Source: Pollenia angustigena (Eukaryota > Arthropoda > Insecta > Diptera > Polleniidae). Taken from it: 64,000 nt of DNA. Position numbers and translations under genes: made by a program. This document shows, in pieces, positions 1 through 12,100 of the stretch. The stretch lies in NCBI GenBank assembly GCA_930367215.1, contig OV884059.1, positions 158,780,511-158,844,510 on the forward strand. The letters run 5' to 3'. Positions within the stretch are counted from its first letter, which is position 1, and each line of letters begins with the position of its first letter. The notes below the pieces were generated by a model. That model was not told the DNA's origin. It searched no databases and worked only from the letters and a program-made list of their open reading frames with translations.

Positions 1-3000
1 TTGCTGATTTATGCCAGCCAAACTAGGCAGTGCCAAGGCATAAGCTCAATGGAATATGGAAAAATACCACTCAAAGATTAAATAAGTCAATTTTTAAAAA
101 AGTCTCCCGAGCCGTTCCAGAGAAAAGTGGGTTCATCCAAAATGGTCAGTAAAAATCGTTGCTGATTTATGCCGGCCAAACTAGGCAGTGCCAAGGAATA
201 AGCTCAATGGAATATGGAAAAATACCACTTAATGATTAAAATAAATAAATTTTTAAAAACATCTCCCGAGCCGTTCCAGAGAAAAGTGGGTTCATCCAAA
301 ATGGTCAGTAAAAATCGTTGCTGATTTATGCCAGCCAAACTAGGCAGTGCCAAGGCATAAGCTCAATGGAATATGGAAAAATACCACTCAAAGATTAAAT
401 AAATCAATTTTTAAAAAAGTCTCCCGAGCCGTTCCAGAGAAGTGGGTTCATCCAAAATGGTCAGTAAAAATCGTTGCTGATTTATGCCGGCCAAACTAGG
501 CAGTGCCAAGGAATAAGCTCAATGGAATATGGAAAAATACCACTTAATGATTAAAATAAATCAATTTTTAAAAACATCTCCCGAGCCGTTCCAGAGAAAA
601 GTGGGTTCATCCAAAATGGTCAGTAAAAATCGTTGCTGATTTATGCCAGCCAAACTAGGCAGTGCCAAGGAATAAGCTCAATGGAATATGGAAAAATACC
701 ACTTAATGATTAAAATAAATAAATTTTTTAAAACATCTCCCGAGCCGTTCCAGAGAAGTGGGTTCATCCAAAATGGTCAGTAAAAATCGTTGCTGATTTA
801 TGCCAGCCAAACTAGGCAGTGCCAAGGCATAAGCTCAATGGAATATGGAAAAATACCACTCAAAGATTAAATAAGTCAATTTTTAAAAAAGTCTCCCGAG
901 CCGTTCCAGAGAAAAGTGGGTTCATCCAAAATGGTCAGTAAAAATCGTTGCTGATTTATGCCGGCCAAACTAGGCAGTGCCAAGGAATAAGCTCAATGGA
1001 ATATGGAAAAATACCACTTAATGATTAAAATAAATAAATTTTTAAAAACATCTCCCGAGCCGTTCCAGAGAAAAGTGGGTTCATCCAAAATGGTCAGTAA
1101 AAATCGTTGCTGATTTATGCCAGCCAAACTAGGCAGTGCCAAGGCATAAGCTCAATGGAATATGGAAAAATACCACTCAAAGATTAAATAAATCAATTTT
1201 TAAAAAAGTCTCCCGAGCCGTTCCAGAGAAAAGTGGGTTCATCCAAAATGGTCAGTAAAAATCGTTGCTGATTTATGCCGGCCAAACTAGGCAGTGCCAA
1301 GGAATAAGCTCAATGGAATATGGAAAAATACCACTTAATGATTAAAATAAATCAATTTTTTAAAACATCTCCCGAGCCGTTCCAGAGAAAAGTGGGTTCA
1401 TCCAAAATGGTCAGTAAAAATCGTTGCTGATTTATGCCGGCCAAACTAGGCAGTGCCAAGGAATAAGCTCAATGGAATATGGAAAAATACCACTTAATGA
1501 TTAAAATAAATCAATTTTTTAAAACATCTCCCGAGCCGTTCCAGAGAAAAGTGGGTTCATCCAAAATGGTCAGTAAAAATCGTTGCTGATTTATGCCAGC
1601 CAAACTAGGCAGTGCCAAGGCATAAGCTCAATGGAATATGGAAAAATACCACTCAAAGATTAAATAAATCAATTTTTAAAAAAGTCTCCCGAGCCGTTCC
1701 AGAGAAAAGTGGGTTCATCCAAAATGGTCAGTAAAAATCGTTGCTGATTTATGCCGGCCAAACTAGGCAGTGCCAAGGAATAAGCTCAATGGAATATGGA
1801 AAAATACCACTTAATGATTAAAATAAATCAATTTTTTAAAACATCTCCCGAGCCGTTCCAGAGAAAAGTGGGTTCATCCAAAATGGTCAGTAAAAATCGT
1901 TGCTGATTTATGCCAGCCAAACTAGGCAGTGCCAAGGCATAAGCTCAATGGAATATGGAAAAATACCACTTAATGATTAAAATAAATCAATTTTTAAAAA
2001 CATCTCCCGAGCCGTTCCAGAGAAGTGGGTTCATCCAAAATGGTCAGTAAAAATCGTTGCTGATTTATGCCGGCCAAACTAGGCAGTGCCAAGGAATAAG
2101 CTCAATGGAATATGGAAAAATACCACTTAATGATTAAAATAAATCAATTTTTAAAAACATCTCCCGAGCCGTTCCAGAGAAAAGTGGGTTCATCCAAAAT
2201 GGTCAGTAAAAATCGTTGCTGATTTATGCCAGCCAAACTAGGCAGTGCCAAGGCATAAGCTCAATGGAATATGGAAAAATACCACTCAAAGATTAAATAA
2301 ATCAATTTTTAAAAAAGTCTCCCGAGCCGTTCCAGAGAAAAGTGGGTTCATCCAAAATGGTCAGTAAAAATCGTTGCTGATTTATGCCGGCCAAACTAGG
2401 CAGTGCCAAGGAATAAGCTCAATGGAATATGGAAAAATACCACTTAATGATTAAAATAAATCAATTTTTAAAAACATCTCCCGAGCCGTTCCAGAGAAAA
2501 GTGGGTTCATCCAAAATGGTCAGTAAAAATCGTTGCTGATTTATGCCAGCCAAACTAGGCAGTGCCAAGGCATAAGATCAATGGAATATGGAAAAATACC
2601 ACTCAAAGATTAAATAAATCAATTTTTAAAAACATCTCCCGAGCCGTTCCAGAGAAAAGTGGGTTCATCCAAAATGGTCAGTAAAAATCGTTGCTGATTT
2701 ATGCCAGCCAAACTAGGCAGTGCCAAGGCATAAGCTCAATGGAATATGGAAAAATACCACTCAAAGATTAAATAAATCAATTTTTAAAAACATCTCCCGA
2801 GCCGTTCCAGAGAAAAGTGGGTTCATCCAAAATGGTCAGTAAAAATCGTTGCTGATTTATGCCAGCCAAACTAGGCAGTGCCAAGGCATAAGCTCAATGG
2901 AATATGGAAAAATACCACTCAAAGATTAAATAAATCAATTTTTAAAAACATCTCCCGAGCCGTTCCAGAGAAAAGTGGGTTCATCCAAAATGGTCAGTAA

Positions 3001-4747
3001 AAATCGTTGCTGATTTATGCCAGCCAAACTAGGCAGTGCCAAGGCATAAGCTCAATGGAATATGGAAAAATACAACTCAAAGATTAAATAAATCAATTTT
3101 TAAAAAAGTCTCCCGAGCCGTTCCAGAGAAAAGTGGGTTCAAACAAAATGGTCAGTAAAAATCGTTGCTGATTTATGCCAGCCAAACTAGGCAGTGCCAA
3201 GGCATAAGCTCAATGGAATATGGAAAAATACCACTCAAAGATTAAATAAATCAATTTTTGAAAACATCTCCCGAGCCGTTCCAGAGAAAAGTGGGTTCAT
3301 CCAAAATGGTCAGTAAAAATCGTTGCTGATTTATGCCGGCCAAACTAGGCAGTGCCAAGGAATAAGCTCAATGGAATATGGAAAAATACCACTTAATGAT
3401 TAAATAAATCAATTTTTAAAAACATCTCCCGAGCCGTTCCAGAGAAAAGTGGGTTCATCCAAAATGGTCAGTAAAAATCGTTGCTGATTTATGCCAGCCA
3501 AACTAGGCAGTGCCAAGGCATAAGCTCAATGGAATATGGAAAAATACCACTCAAAGATTAAATAAGTCAATTTTTAAAAAAGTCTCCCGAGCCGTTCCAG
3601 AGAAAAGTGGGTTCATCCAAAATGGTCAGTAAAAATCGTTGCTGATTTATGCCGGCCAAACTAGGCAGTGCCAAGGAATAAGCTCAATGGAATATGGAAA
3701 AATACCACTTAATGATTAAAATAAATCAATTTTTAAAAACATCTCCCGAGCCGTTCCAGAGAAAAGTGGGTTCATCCAAAATGGTCAGTAAAAATCGTTG
3801 CTGATTTATGCCAGCCAAACTAGGCAGTGCCAAGGCATAAGCTCAATGGAATATGGAAAAATACAACTCAAAGATTAAATAAATCAATTTTTAAAAACAT
3901 CTCCCGAGCCGTTCCAGAGAAAAGTGGGTTCATCCAAAATGGTCAGTAAAAATCGTTGCTGATTTATGCCGGCCAAACTAGGCAGTGCCAAGGAATAAGC
4001 TCAATGGAATATGGAAAAATACCACTTAATGATTAAAATAAATAAATTTTTAAAAACATCTCCCGAGCCGTTCCAGAGAAAAGTGGGTTCATCCAAAATG
4101 GTCAGTAAAAATCGTTGCTGATTTATGCCAGCCAAACTAGGCAGTGCCAAGGCATAAGCTCAATGGAATATGGAAAAATACCACTTAATGATTAAAATAA
4201 ATCAATTTTTAAAAACATCTCCCGAGCCGTTCCAGAGAAGTGGGTTCATCCAAAATGGTCAGTAAAAATCGTTGCTGATTTATGCCAGCCAAACTAGGCA
4301 GTGCCAAGGCATAAGCTCAATGGAATATGGAAAAATACCACTCAAAGATTAAATAAATCAATTTTTAAAAACTTCTCCCGAGCCGTTCCAGAGAAAAGTG
4401 GGTTCATCCAAAATGGTCAGTAAAAATCGTTGCTGATTTATGCCATCCAAACTAGGCAGTGCCAAGGCATAAGCTCAATGGAATATGGAAAAATACCACT
4501 CAAAGATTAAATAAATCAATTTTTAAAAACATCTCCCGAGCCGTTCCAGAGAAAAGTGGGTTCATCCAAAATGGTCAGTAAAAATCGTTGCTGATTTATG
4601 CCAGCCAAACTAGGCAGTGCCAAGGCATAAGCTCAATGGAATATGGAAAAATACCACTCAAAGATTAAATAAATCAATTTTTAAAAAAGTCTCCCGAGCC
4701 GTTCCAGAGAAAAGTGGGTTCATCCAAAATGGTCAGTAAAAATCGTT
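1..4747 (+). repeat. Satellite array, ~158-bp monomers, left arm
   Basis: About 30 head-to-tail monomers, for example starting at 1, 159 and 318. Each begins TTGCTGATTTATGCC and ends GGTCAGTAAAAATCG. Two types recur. Type A has GCCAGCC, GGCATAAG, CTCAAAGATT and mostly AAGTCTCCC. Type B has GCCGGCC, GGAATAAG, CTTAATGATTAAAAT and ACATCTCCC. They alternate for much of the first 2.5 kb, then A types run consecutively. There is no coding frame. The array continues past the left edge. Confidence 0.95.
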
Positions 4748-5306
4748 ATTTTTTAACTCTTAATTAAACGTTTTGAAATCATAAGCTTGTAAGTCTGTTT
4801 TTTAAGAAACAGCACAGCACACAGCACTTTAGTTGTTTTATCCAACCAAATTTAAACAAAATGTTAAAATTTGTTGTGGTTTAAGCTGATTTTCGATAAT
4901 ATACTGTGAGCGTCAAAATAAAGTGTACAGCTTGTTTTCCAATATGAAAAGAGCTATTGTAGTTATAAAAAGTTAAATTTCTACTTTACCAAATTTGATC
5001 AGACTTCAAGCTTGCTGTCATCTGTGAAAAATAAGTACATTTCTCCAAAAAGTGACAAAAGCAAGTTGGACAAAAAAAAAACGTGATAAAAGGTAGAAAT
5101 AAGAAATTCAACGGACAAAATATAGTCTCTAAAGTGAAGCGTGATAGGGTTAGCTTTTGTAAAACGTCCTAAAACAGATGGATCAGCCCAATATTAACTC
5201 GACGTCAAATCAAGTAAACATCTGGAAACATTTGGACAGACAAATTAAAAAAAACCTTGGCAGCAAGCACTCTGAATAAAATTCTGCAGGAAGAGCAGCC
5301 AAAATT
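4748..5306 (+). repeat. Unique left arm of the palindrome
   Basis: 559 bp that reappear in reverse complement at 5607-6165. The outer end adjoins the satellite array at 4747. The inner end carries part of a Tc1-type transposase relic. A tract near 4912-4931 (CGTCAAAATAAAGTGTAC) resembles the terminal region of some Tc1-type elements, a weak hint. Confidence 0.9.
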
Positions 5307-5388
5307 GTCTACTGAGCTAACTTTAAAATGGGTGGAATCGATGACAAAGAGACTAGAAGCCGTCCTAAAAGCAAAAAAAAACAAGTAA
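5176..5388 (+). pseudogene. Tc1-type transposase, C-terminal relic
   Basis: Read in two frames, this stretch resembles the end of a Tc1-family (IS630-Tc1-mariner) DDE transposase. The first frame gives a degenerate SPDxNPIENxW region ending in NIWKHLDRQIKKNLGSKH and then a stop. After a frame change comes ILQEEQPKLSTEL followed by WVESMTKRLEAVLKAKKNK and a stop at 5386-5388. In this family the segment is an Asn-Pro-Ile-Glu-Asn-Leu-Trp helix followed by a conserved SM..R...VI.AKG tail. The catalytic domain is not visible upstream. The 3' part (after 5306) exists only in the left copy; the right arm repeats only the part before the breakpoint. It cannot encode an active enzyme. Confidence 0.7.
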
Positions 5389-5606
5389 GAGTGCTATATT
5401 CGGCTGTGCCGAATCTTATATACCCTTCACCATTGTGGGAGCAGAATACAGAGCAACTAGACAAAAACTAAATAATTTTTACATATGTATACATACATAA
5501 TTATAATACTTTAAACTCCATTATAAATTAAATTTAAAAAGCGAAAACTGGTAAATATTTTTTTTAAATCGTTTTTAGAACATAAAAAAATAAAAATTAA
5601 AAAATT
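5307..5606. other. Palindrome spacer
   Basis: 300 bp between the inverted arms. It holds the last codons of the Tc1 relic, then an inverted-repeat motif ATTCGGCTGTGCCGAAT (5398-5414) followed by CTTATATACCC, then AT-rich sequence. The same motif occurs inverted at 18319-18335. No other gene is seen. Confidence 0.8.
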
Positions 5607-6165
5607 AATTTTGGCTGCTCTTCCTGCAGAATTTTATTCAGAGTGCTTGCTGCCAAGGTTTTTTTTAATTTGTCTGTCCAAATGTTTCCAGATGTTTACT
5701 TGATTTGACGTCGAGTTAATATTGGGCTGATCCATCTGTTTTAGGACGTTTTACAAAAGCTAACCCTATCACGCTTCACTTTAGAGACTATATTTTGTCC
5801 GTTGAATTTCTTATTTCTACCTTTTATCACGTTTTTTTTTTGTCCAACTTGCTTTTGTCACTTTTTGGAGAAATGTACTTATTTTTCACAGATGACAGCA
5901 AGCTTGAAGTCTGATCAAATTTGGTAAAGTAGAAATTTAACTTTTTATAACTACAATAGCTCTTTTCATATTGGAAAACAAGCTGTACACTTTATTTTGA
6001 CGCTCACAGTATATTATCGAAAATCAGCTTAAACCACAACAAATTTTAACATTTTGTTTAAATTTGGTTGGATAAAACAACTAAAGTGCTGTGTGCTGTG
6101 CTGTTTCTTAAAAAACAGACTTACAAGCTTATGATTTCAAAACGTTTAATTAAGAGTTAAAAAAT
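5607..6165 (-). repeat. Unique right arm of the palindrome
   Basis: Reverse complement of 4748-5306, the same 559-bp length, including a 10-base homopolymer of equal length. By eye I found no mismatch. It therefore carries an inverted copy of the 5' part of the Tc1 relic. Confidence 0.9.
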
Positions 6166-8553
6166 AACGATTTTTACTGACCATTTTGGATGAACCCACT
6201 TTTCTGTGGAACGGCTCGGGAGATGTTTTTAAAAATTGATTTATTTAATCTTTGAGTGGTATTTTTCCATATTCCATTGAGCTTATGCCTTGGCACTGCC
6301 TAGTTTGGATGGCATAAATCAGCAACGATTTTTACTGACCATTTTGGATGAACCCACTTTTCTCTGGAACGGCTCGGGAGATGTTTTTAAAAATTGATTT
6401 ATTTAATCTTTGAGTGGTATTTTTCCATATTCCATTGAGCTTATGCCTTGGCACTGCCTAGTTTGGCTGGCATAAATCAGCAACGATTTTTACTGACCAT
6501 TTTGGATGAACCCACTTCTCTGGAACGGCTCGGGAGATGTTTTTAAAAATTGATTTATTTTAATCATTAAGTGGTATTTTTCCATATTCCATTGAGCTTA
6601 TGCCTTGGCACTGCCTAGTTTGGCTGGCATAAATCAGCAACGATTTTTACTGACCATTTTGGATGAACCCACTTTTCTCTGGAACGGCTCGGGAGATGTT
6701 TTTAAAAATTTATTTATTTTAATCATTAAGTGGTATTTTTCCATATTCCATTGAGCTTATTCCTTGGCACTGCCTAGTTTGGCCGGCATAAATCAGCAAC
6801 GATTTTTACTGACCATTTTGGATGAACCCACTTTTCTCTGGAACGGCTCGGGAGATGTTTTTAAAAATTGATTTATTTAATCTTTGAGTTGTATTTTTCC
6901 ATATTCCATTGAGCTTATGCCTTGGCACTGCCTAGTTTGGCTGGCATAAATCAGCAACGATTTTTACTGACCATTTTGGATGAACCCACTTTTCTCTGGA
7001 ACGGCTCGGGAGATGTTTTTAAAAATTGATTTATTTTAATCATTAAGTGGTATTTTTCCATATTCCATTGAGCTTATTCCTTGGCACTGCCTAGTTTGGC
7101 CGGCATAAATCAGCAACGATTTTTACTGACCATTTTGGATGAACCCACTTTTCTCTGGAACGGCTCGGGAGACTTTTTTAAAAATTGATTTATTTAATCT
7201 TTGAGTGGTATTTTTCCATATTCCATTGAGCTTATGCCTTGGCACTGCCTAGTTTGGCTGGCATAAATCAGCAACGATTTTTACTGACCATTTTGGATGA
7301 ACCCACTTTTCTCTGGAACGGCTCGGGAGATGTTTTTAAAAATTGATTTATTTAATCTTTGAGTGGTATTTTTCCATATTCCATTGAGCTTATGCCTTGG
7401 CACTGCCTAGTTTGGCTGGCATAAATCAGCAACGATTTTTACTGACCATTTTGGATGAACCCACTTTTCTCTGGAACGGCTCGGGAGATGTTTTTAAAAA
7501 TTGATTTATTTAATCTTTGAGTGGTATTTTTCCATATTCCATTGAGCTTATGCCTTGGCACTGCCTAGTTTGGCTGGCATAAATCAGCAACGATTTTTAC
7601 TGACCATTTTGGATGAACCCACTTTTCTCTGGAACGGCTCGGGAGATGTTTTTAAAAATTGATTTATTTTAATCATTAAGTGGTATTTTTCCATATTCCA
7701 TTGAGCTTTTTCCTTGGCACTGCCTAGTTTGGCCGGCATAAATCAGCAACGATTTTTACTGACCATTTTGGATGAACCCACTTCTCTGGAACGGCTCGGG
7801 AGATGTTTTTAAAAATTGATTTATTTTAATCATTAAGTGGTATTTTTCCATATTCCATTGAGCTTATGCCTTGGCACTGCCTAGTTTGGCTGGCATAAAT
7901 CAGCAACGATTTTTACTGACCATTTTGGATGAACCCACTTTTCTCTGGAACGGCTCGGGAGATGTTTTAAAAAATTGATTTATTTTAATCATTAAGTGGT
8001 ATTTTTCCATATTCCATTGAGCTTATTCCTTGGCACTGCCTAGTTTGGCCGGCATAAATCAGCAACGATTTTTACTGACCATTTTGGATGAACCCACTTT
8101 TCTCTGGAACGGCTCGGGAGACTTTTTTAAAAATTGATTTATTTAATCTTTGAGTGGTATTTTTCCATATTCCATTGAGCTTATGCCTTGGCACTGCCTA
8201 GTTTGGCTGGCATAAATCAGCAACGATTTTTACTGACCATTTTGGATGAACCCACTTTTCTCTGGAACGGCTCGGGAGATGTTTTTAAAAATTGATTTAT
8301 TTAATCTTTGAGTGGTATTTTTCCATATTCCATTGAGCTTATGCCTTGGCACTGCCTAGTTTGGCTGGCATAAATCAGCAACGATTTTTACTGACCATTT
8401 TGGATGAACCCACTTTTCTCTGGAACGGCTCGGGAGATGTTTTTAAAAATTGATTTATTTAATCTTTGAGTGGTATTTTTCCATATTCCATTGAGCTTAT
8501 GCCTTGGCACTGCCTAGTTTGGCCGGCATAAATCAGCAACGATTTTTACTGAC
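6166..8553 (-). repeat. Satellite array, reversed, right arm
   Basis: About 15 monomers of the left-array satellite in reverse orientation. Rare variants appear in the same order from the centre outwards as on the left: GCCATCC, a monomer lacking two A in AGAGAAGTGGG, an AAATAAATTTTT type, and TACAACTC. One monomer present at 4588-4747 is missing here. The array is cut at 8553 by the retrotransposon. Confidence 0.93.
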
Positions 8554-9036
8554 TGTTAGCGCCACTGTCGTTTAGGTACTTATTCAATATTCATTCGGTT
8601 ACTTATTTATCGACACAGTGCGATCTCAATCTGTCAAAAACTAAAAAACATGTAAAAATCCCAAGCCTTGAAAAAGCGCACATTTTTTTTTCTTTGTAAT
8701 TGTATAAAAAGCTATTTAAAGTCGTAAAGAAAACACATTTTCAAATAGTTAAGAAAAGTGATCGGTAGTCGTGAAATTAGAATTTAACTCACATTGTTAA
8801 AACCTTCTTGTTTAAAAACATAATTTATAACACAGTTACAAACCTATTTGTCGCGCTTTGTTTTCATACTAAAAAGTATGTATTTTCTTTAACCACATAA
8901 CTTGTATTTATTTAATAAACTATAATTTACTTAGGAATTTCAACATACAAATGCAATAAAAACTGAATTTACCAAAACTTGTATTTGTTGTTTACAATCT
9001 CGTGAAAACTGGGCGCTCGGGCAAATTCCCGTAACA
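8554..9036 (+). repeat. 5' LTR of the BEL/Pao element
   Basis: It starts TGTTAGCGCC exactly where the satellite stops. The same sequence starts again at 14904, which fixes the left edge. The right edge is placed at GTAACA (9031-9036) because TGTTA...TAACA forms the short inverted ends usual for this superfamily. This edge is not confirmed, since the 3' LTR is incomplete. No clear tRNA primer-binding site was recognised after it. AATAAA at 8914-8919 and 8955-8960 are candidate polyadenylation signals. Confidence 0.75.
8703..8710 (+). promoter_or_regulatory. TATA-like box in the LTR
   Basis: TATAAAAA inside the 5' LTR, upstream of the presumed R region. The 3' LTR keeps the same box at 15053-15060 and is lost four bases later. 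Confidence 0.45.
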
Positions 9037-9179
9037 AATTTGAAATTCTTTTTAATCTATTCGCCCTACCGGATCACAAATTGCCAAGCATAACCTTGAA
9101 AATAAGAAGTTCAGCAGCCACGGTTCAACAACCCCAAGGAAAAACTACTTCCAACTGGCAGAAACTGTAAGTCCCAAAA

Positions 9180-12100
9180 ATGGATAAATTTTCTTTTCAG
9201 GGTCAACCACCACAACAAAACCAATGTGCAACCAAATCGCCATCTGCAGAAGATTGTTCTGTTTGTAATGAACCACCTACGGGCCAATGTATACTATGTA
9301 ATAAGTGCCAAAAAATTTATCACATAAATTGTGTTAACTTGGACAGTAAAAAACAAACTTTTACATGCGATAATTGCACCAATAAAATTCAATCTCCGGG
9401 CTCAACAAAATCTATCCGCAGTCATCGGAGCAAAGCCTCCCACGTTTCGACAGGCTCAACCATTCGAAGAAAAAATTTAGAACTTCAGCGTCTCGAAGAA
9501 GAAAGACAGCTTGCGAAAGAACGAGACACCGAATTCTTAAAACAAAAATATCAATTGTTACAACAAGAAGAGGAAGAGATCGATGATTGTAGCTCCGTAG
9601 ATATCCACTCTGTACATGAATGGCTTAACAATCAACCGAATAATCCAGATTTATCAGAAACAGTCCTACCTTGCGTACAACCTCTTAACACTAATGTGCA
9701 GAATAGCTCCACAGAACGTAATAATGTAGATTTTACAACCTCAATGTCAAGCCAACGTCATGTCGCAGCACAATATTCACAAAATAATATGCCAACAAAC
9801 CACACCAGTACAAACATTCAAAATAAAACACCAAATGCCTACGTAAATTCAACGGCATATAATAATACAGCCACATTTATTAATAAAGCAGAAGCTGCAA
9901 CAACACAAACAACAACAGCTGTACCACCCAACGTCACTTTACCGGCACCAGCTAATTACACTTTTCGTCCATCATTCTCGTCTATTCCTCACAACACCAT
10001 AACGTCAAACCTTACCCATCAGCAAATAAACTCGAGACAAACAGTCCCCAAGGATTTACCGATGTTTACTGGCAGTCCAGAAGAATGGCCACTGTTTAGC
10101 TCCACCTTCGATTGGTCCACGGAAGTATGTGGCCTGACAGATGCTGAAAATCTTATTCGCTTACAAAAAGCCCTGCGAGGAGATGCTCTGAAGTCTGTTC
10201 AACACATTTTAATACATCCATCCTGTGTTCCAGCCGCAATTTCAACCCTGAAATTATTGTATGGACAACCAGAAAAAATTCTGCATTCACTGAAACTAAA
10301 AATACGGGCATTACCAACAGTTAATGTTAATAAGTTGGATACAATTACCTCATTTGCTGTACAAGTAAAAGGTCTTCAAGCAACTATAGAAGCCTGTGGT
10401 CTTCTTGATGAACTCAATAATCCGTCGTTGTTACAAGAATTAATTTCTAAATTGCCTTCATATTTTCAGATTAATTGGGGAACGTACAAATTGAACTTAG
10501 CAAAACAAAATAAAAATGTAAATCTGTCAGAATTTGCAGCGTGGATTTTTGACATCGGTGTTTCCGCAAGCAGTGTCAACATCGACAGCAGTTCTAACTC
10601 TGCCGCAGAGGCTCTCTCACGTAGCAGGCAGAAAAATGTTTATATACATACTCACACTGAACAAAGTACACGAAAATGTATCGTTTGTGGTGGTGACTGC
10701 AACAATGTTGCTAATTGTCAGAAATTTAAAAAGGAAGATAGAACAAACAAATGGAATATTGTGAGAGAATTTAATCTGTGTAAACAATGTTTACGTAAAC
10801 ATTTTGGTAAATGCAGTAACAACAATGTTTGTGGAATAGATAATTGCCAATTTAAACATCATTACCTTTTACACAAGAAACAAGTTGATACAAGGGGAAC
10901 GCAAAATGTTGCTGATTTAAACCAAAATAAAGTTTCAATGCAAAACAATCAAACACAGAGCTGTAATACTCACAGTGCTACGGGGTGCAACAATTTGTTT
11001 AAAATTATTCCTATAACAATCTATGGGAATGAAAACAAATTTATAGAAACGTTTGCGTTTATTGATGATGGTTCTTCAACGAGTTTAATAGATGAACAAA
11101 TCATCACTGATTTAAATCTTTCTGGCACTGCTGAACCTTTGTGCCTTAAATGGACTGGTAGCGTTGAACGAAATGAGAACAATTCTCGTCGTCTTTGTAT
11201 AAATATAGCTGGTCCTAATAACAAAATTCACACAGTAGATGTTCGTACAGTAAAACAGCTTTCATTACCAAAACAAACTTTAGACATTGAAAAGCTTGTA
11301 CAAGATTTTCCTTATTTAACAGGATTACCTGTGACAAGTTATATCGGTGCTACGCCGCGATTATTAATTGGTTTAAATAATTCCAGACTATGCGTTTACA
11401 ACAATATTAGAGAAGGTAAGGTCAGCGAACCCGTAGCAATTCGTACTCGTCTTGGCTGGTTGGTATACGGTGCAATGAGAAATAAGTTAATAGAACACCA
11501 TCATTGTCATGTAGACGAATGCAGTAATAAAATACTATCTGATTTAATGAAAAAATTTTACAGTCTAGAAACCGCCTGTATAGACAAGGCAACAACTATG
11601 ATGAGCAAAGAGGATGAAAAAGCTATGTCTATTTTAGAAAAGTATACTAGACAACTTCCAGATGGACATTATGAAACTTCACTGTTGTGGCGGAATGAAA
11701 ACGTAGAAATGCCAAATAGTTACGATATGGCCCTAAAGAGGTATAGGTGCCTAGAAAAAAAGTTGAGAAACGATAGTAATCTAAACGACATTTTTAACAA
11801 AACCATTTCTGAATATGCGTTAAAAGGGTATATAACCAAGATAGAAGAAGACTGTCTAGCGCCAAGCAACCAAGAAAAGGTTTGGTATTTACCGATTTTT
11901 CCCGTTTTTAATAAGAATAAACCTGGAAAAACCAGAATCGTGTGGGATGCAGCTGCCAGAGCTCATGGACTATCGTTAAATGATATGCTGATTAAAGGCC
12001 CAGATATGCTATGCTCCCTACCGTCTATTCTCATTCGTTTTCGGCAAAAGGCCATAGCCATTTGTGGCGATATAGAGCAGATGTTTCACCAAGTTTTTAT

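Larger units (their letters stand above)
1..8553. mobile_element. Foldback-like palindromic element (left edge outside window)
   Basis: Seen: a large inverted repeat made of a ~158-bp monomer array, a 559-bp unique arm (4748-5306), a 300-bp spacer (5307-5606), the same 559 bp reversed (5607-6165), and a reversed monomer array (6166-8553). The two unique arms have equal length and I saw no differences between them. This architecture, with long arms of internal tandem repeats around a short middle, is that of Foldback-type elements. Inference: it is a foldback transposon or an inverted duplication of a satellite-flanked Tc1 relic. The right array stops abruptly at 8553, where an LTR retrotransposon begins. 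No intact transposase and no outer target duplication are visible. A palindromic assembly artefact is possible, but the arms carry unequal monomer numbers. Confidence 0.7.

Noticed and set aside
1..4747. A CRISPR-like array, from regular ~158-bp spacing
   Set aside because: There are no unique spacers; whole monomers repeat. The context is eukaryotic satellite DNA.
4748..6165. The palindrome as a sequencing or assembly artefact
   Set aside because: Not fully excluded, but the arms carry different numbers of monomers, a 300-bp unique spacer separates them, and the right array has its own retrotransposon insertion, which an artefactual fold-back would not produce.
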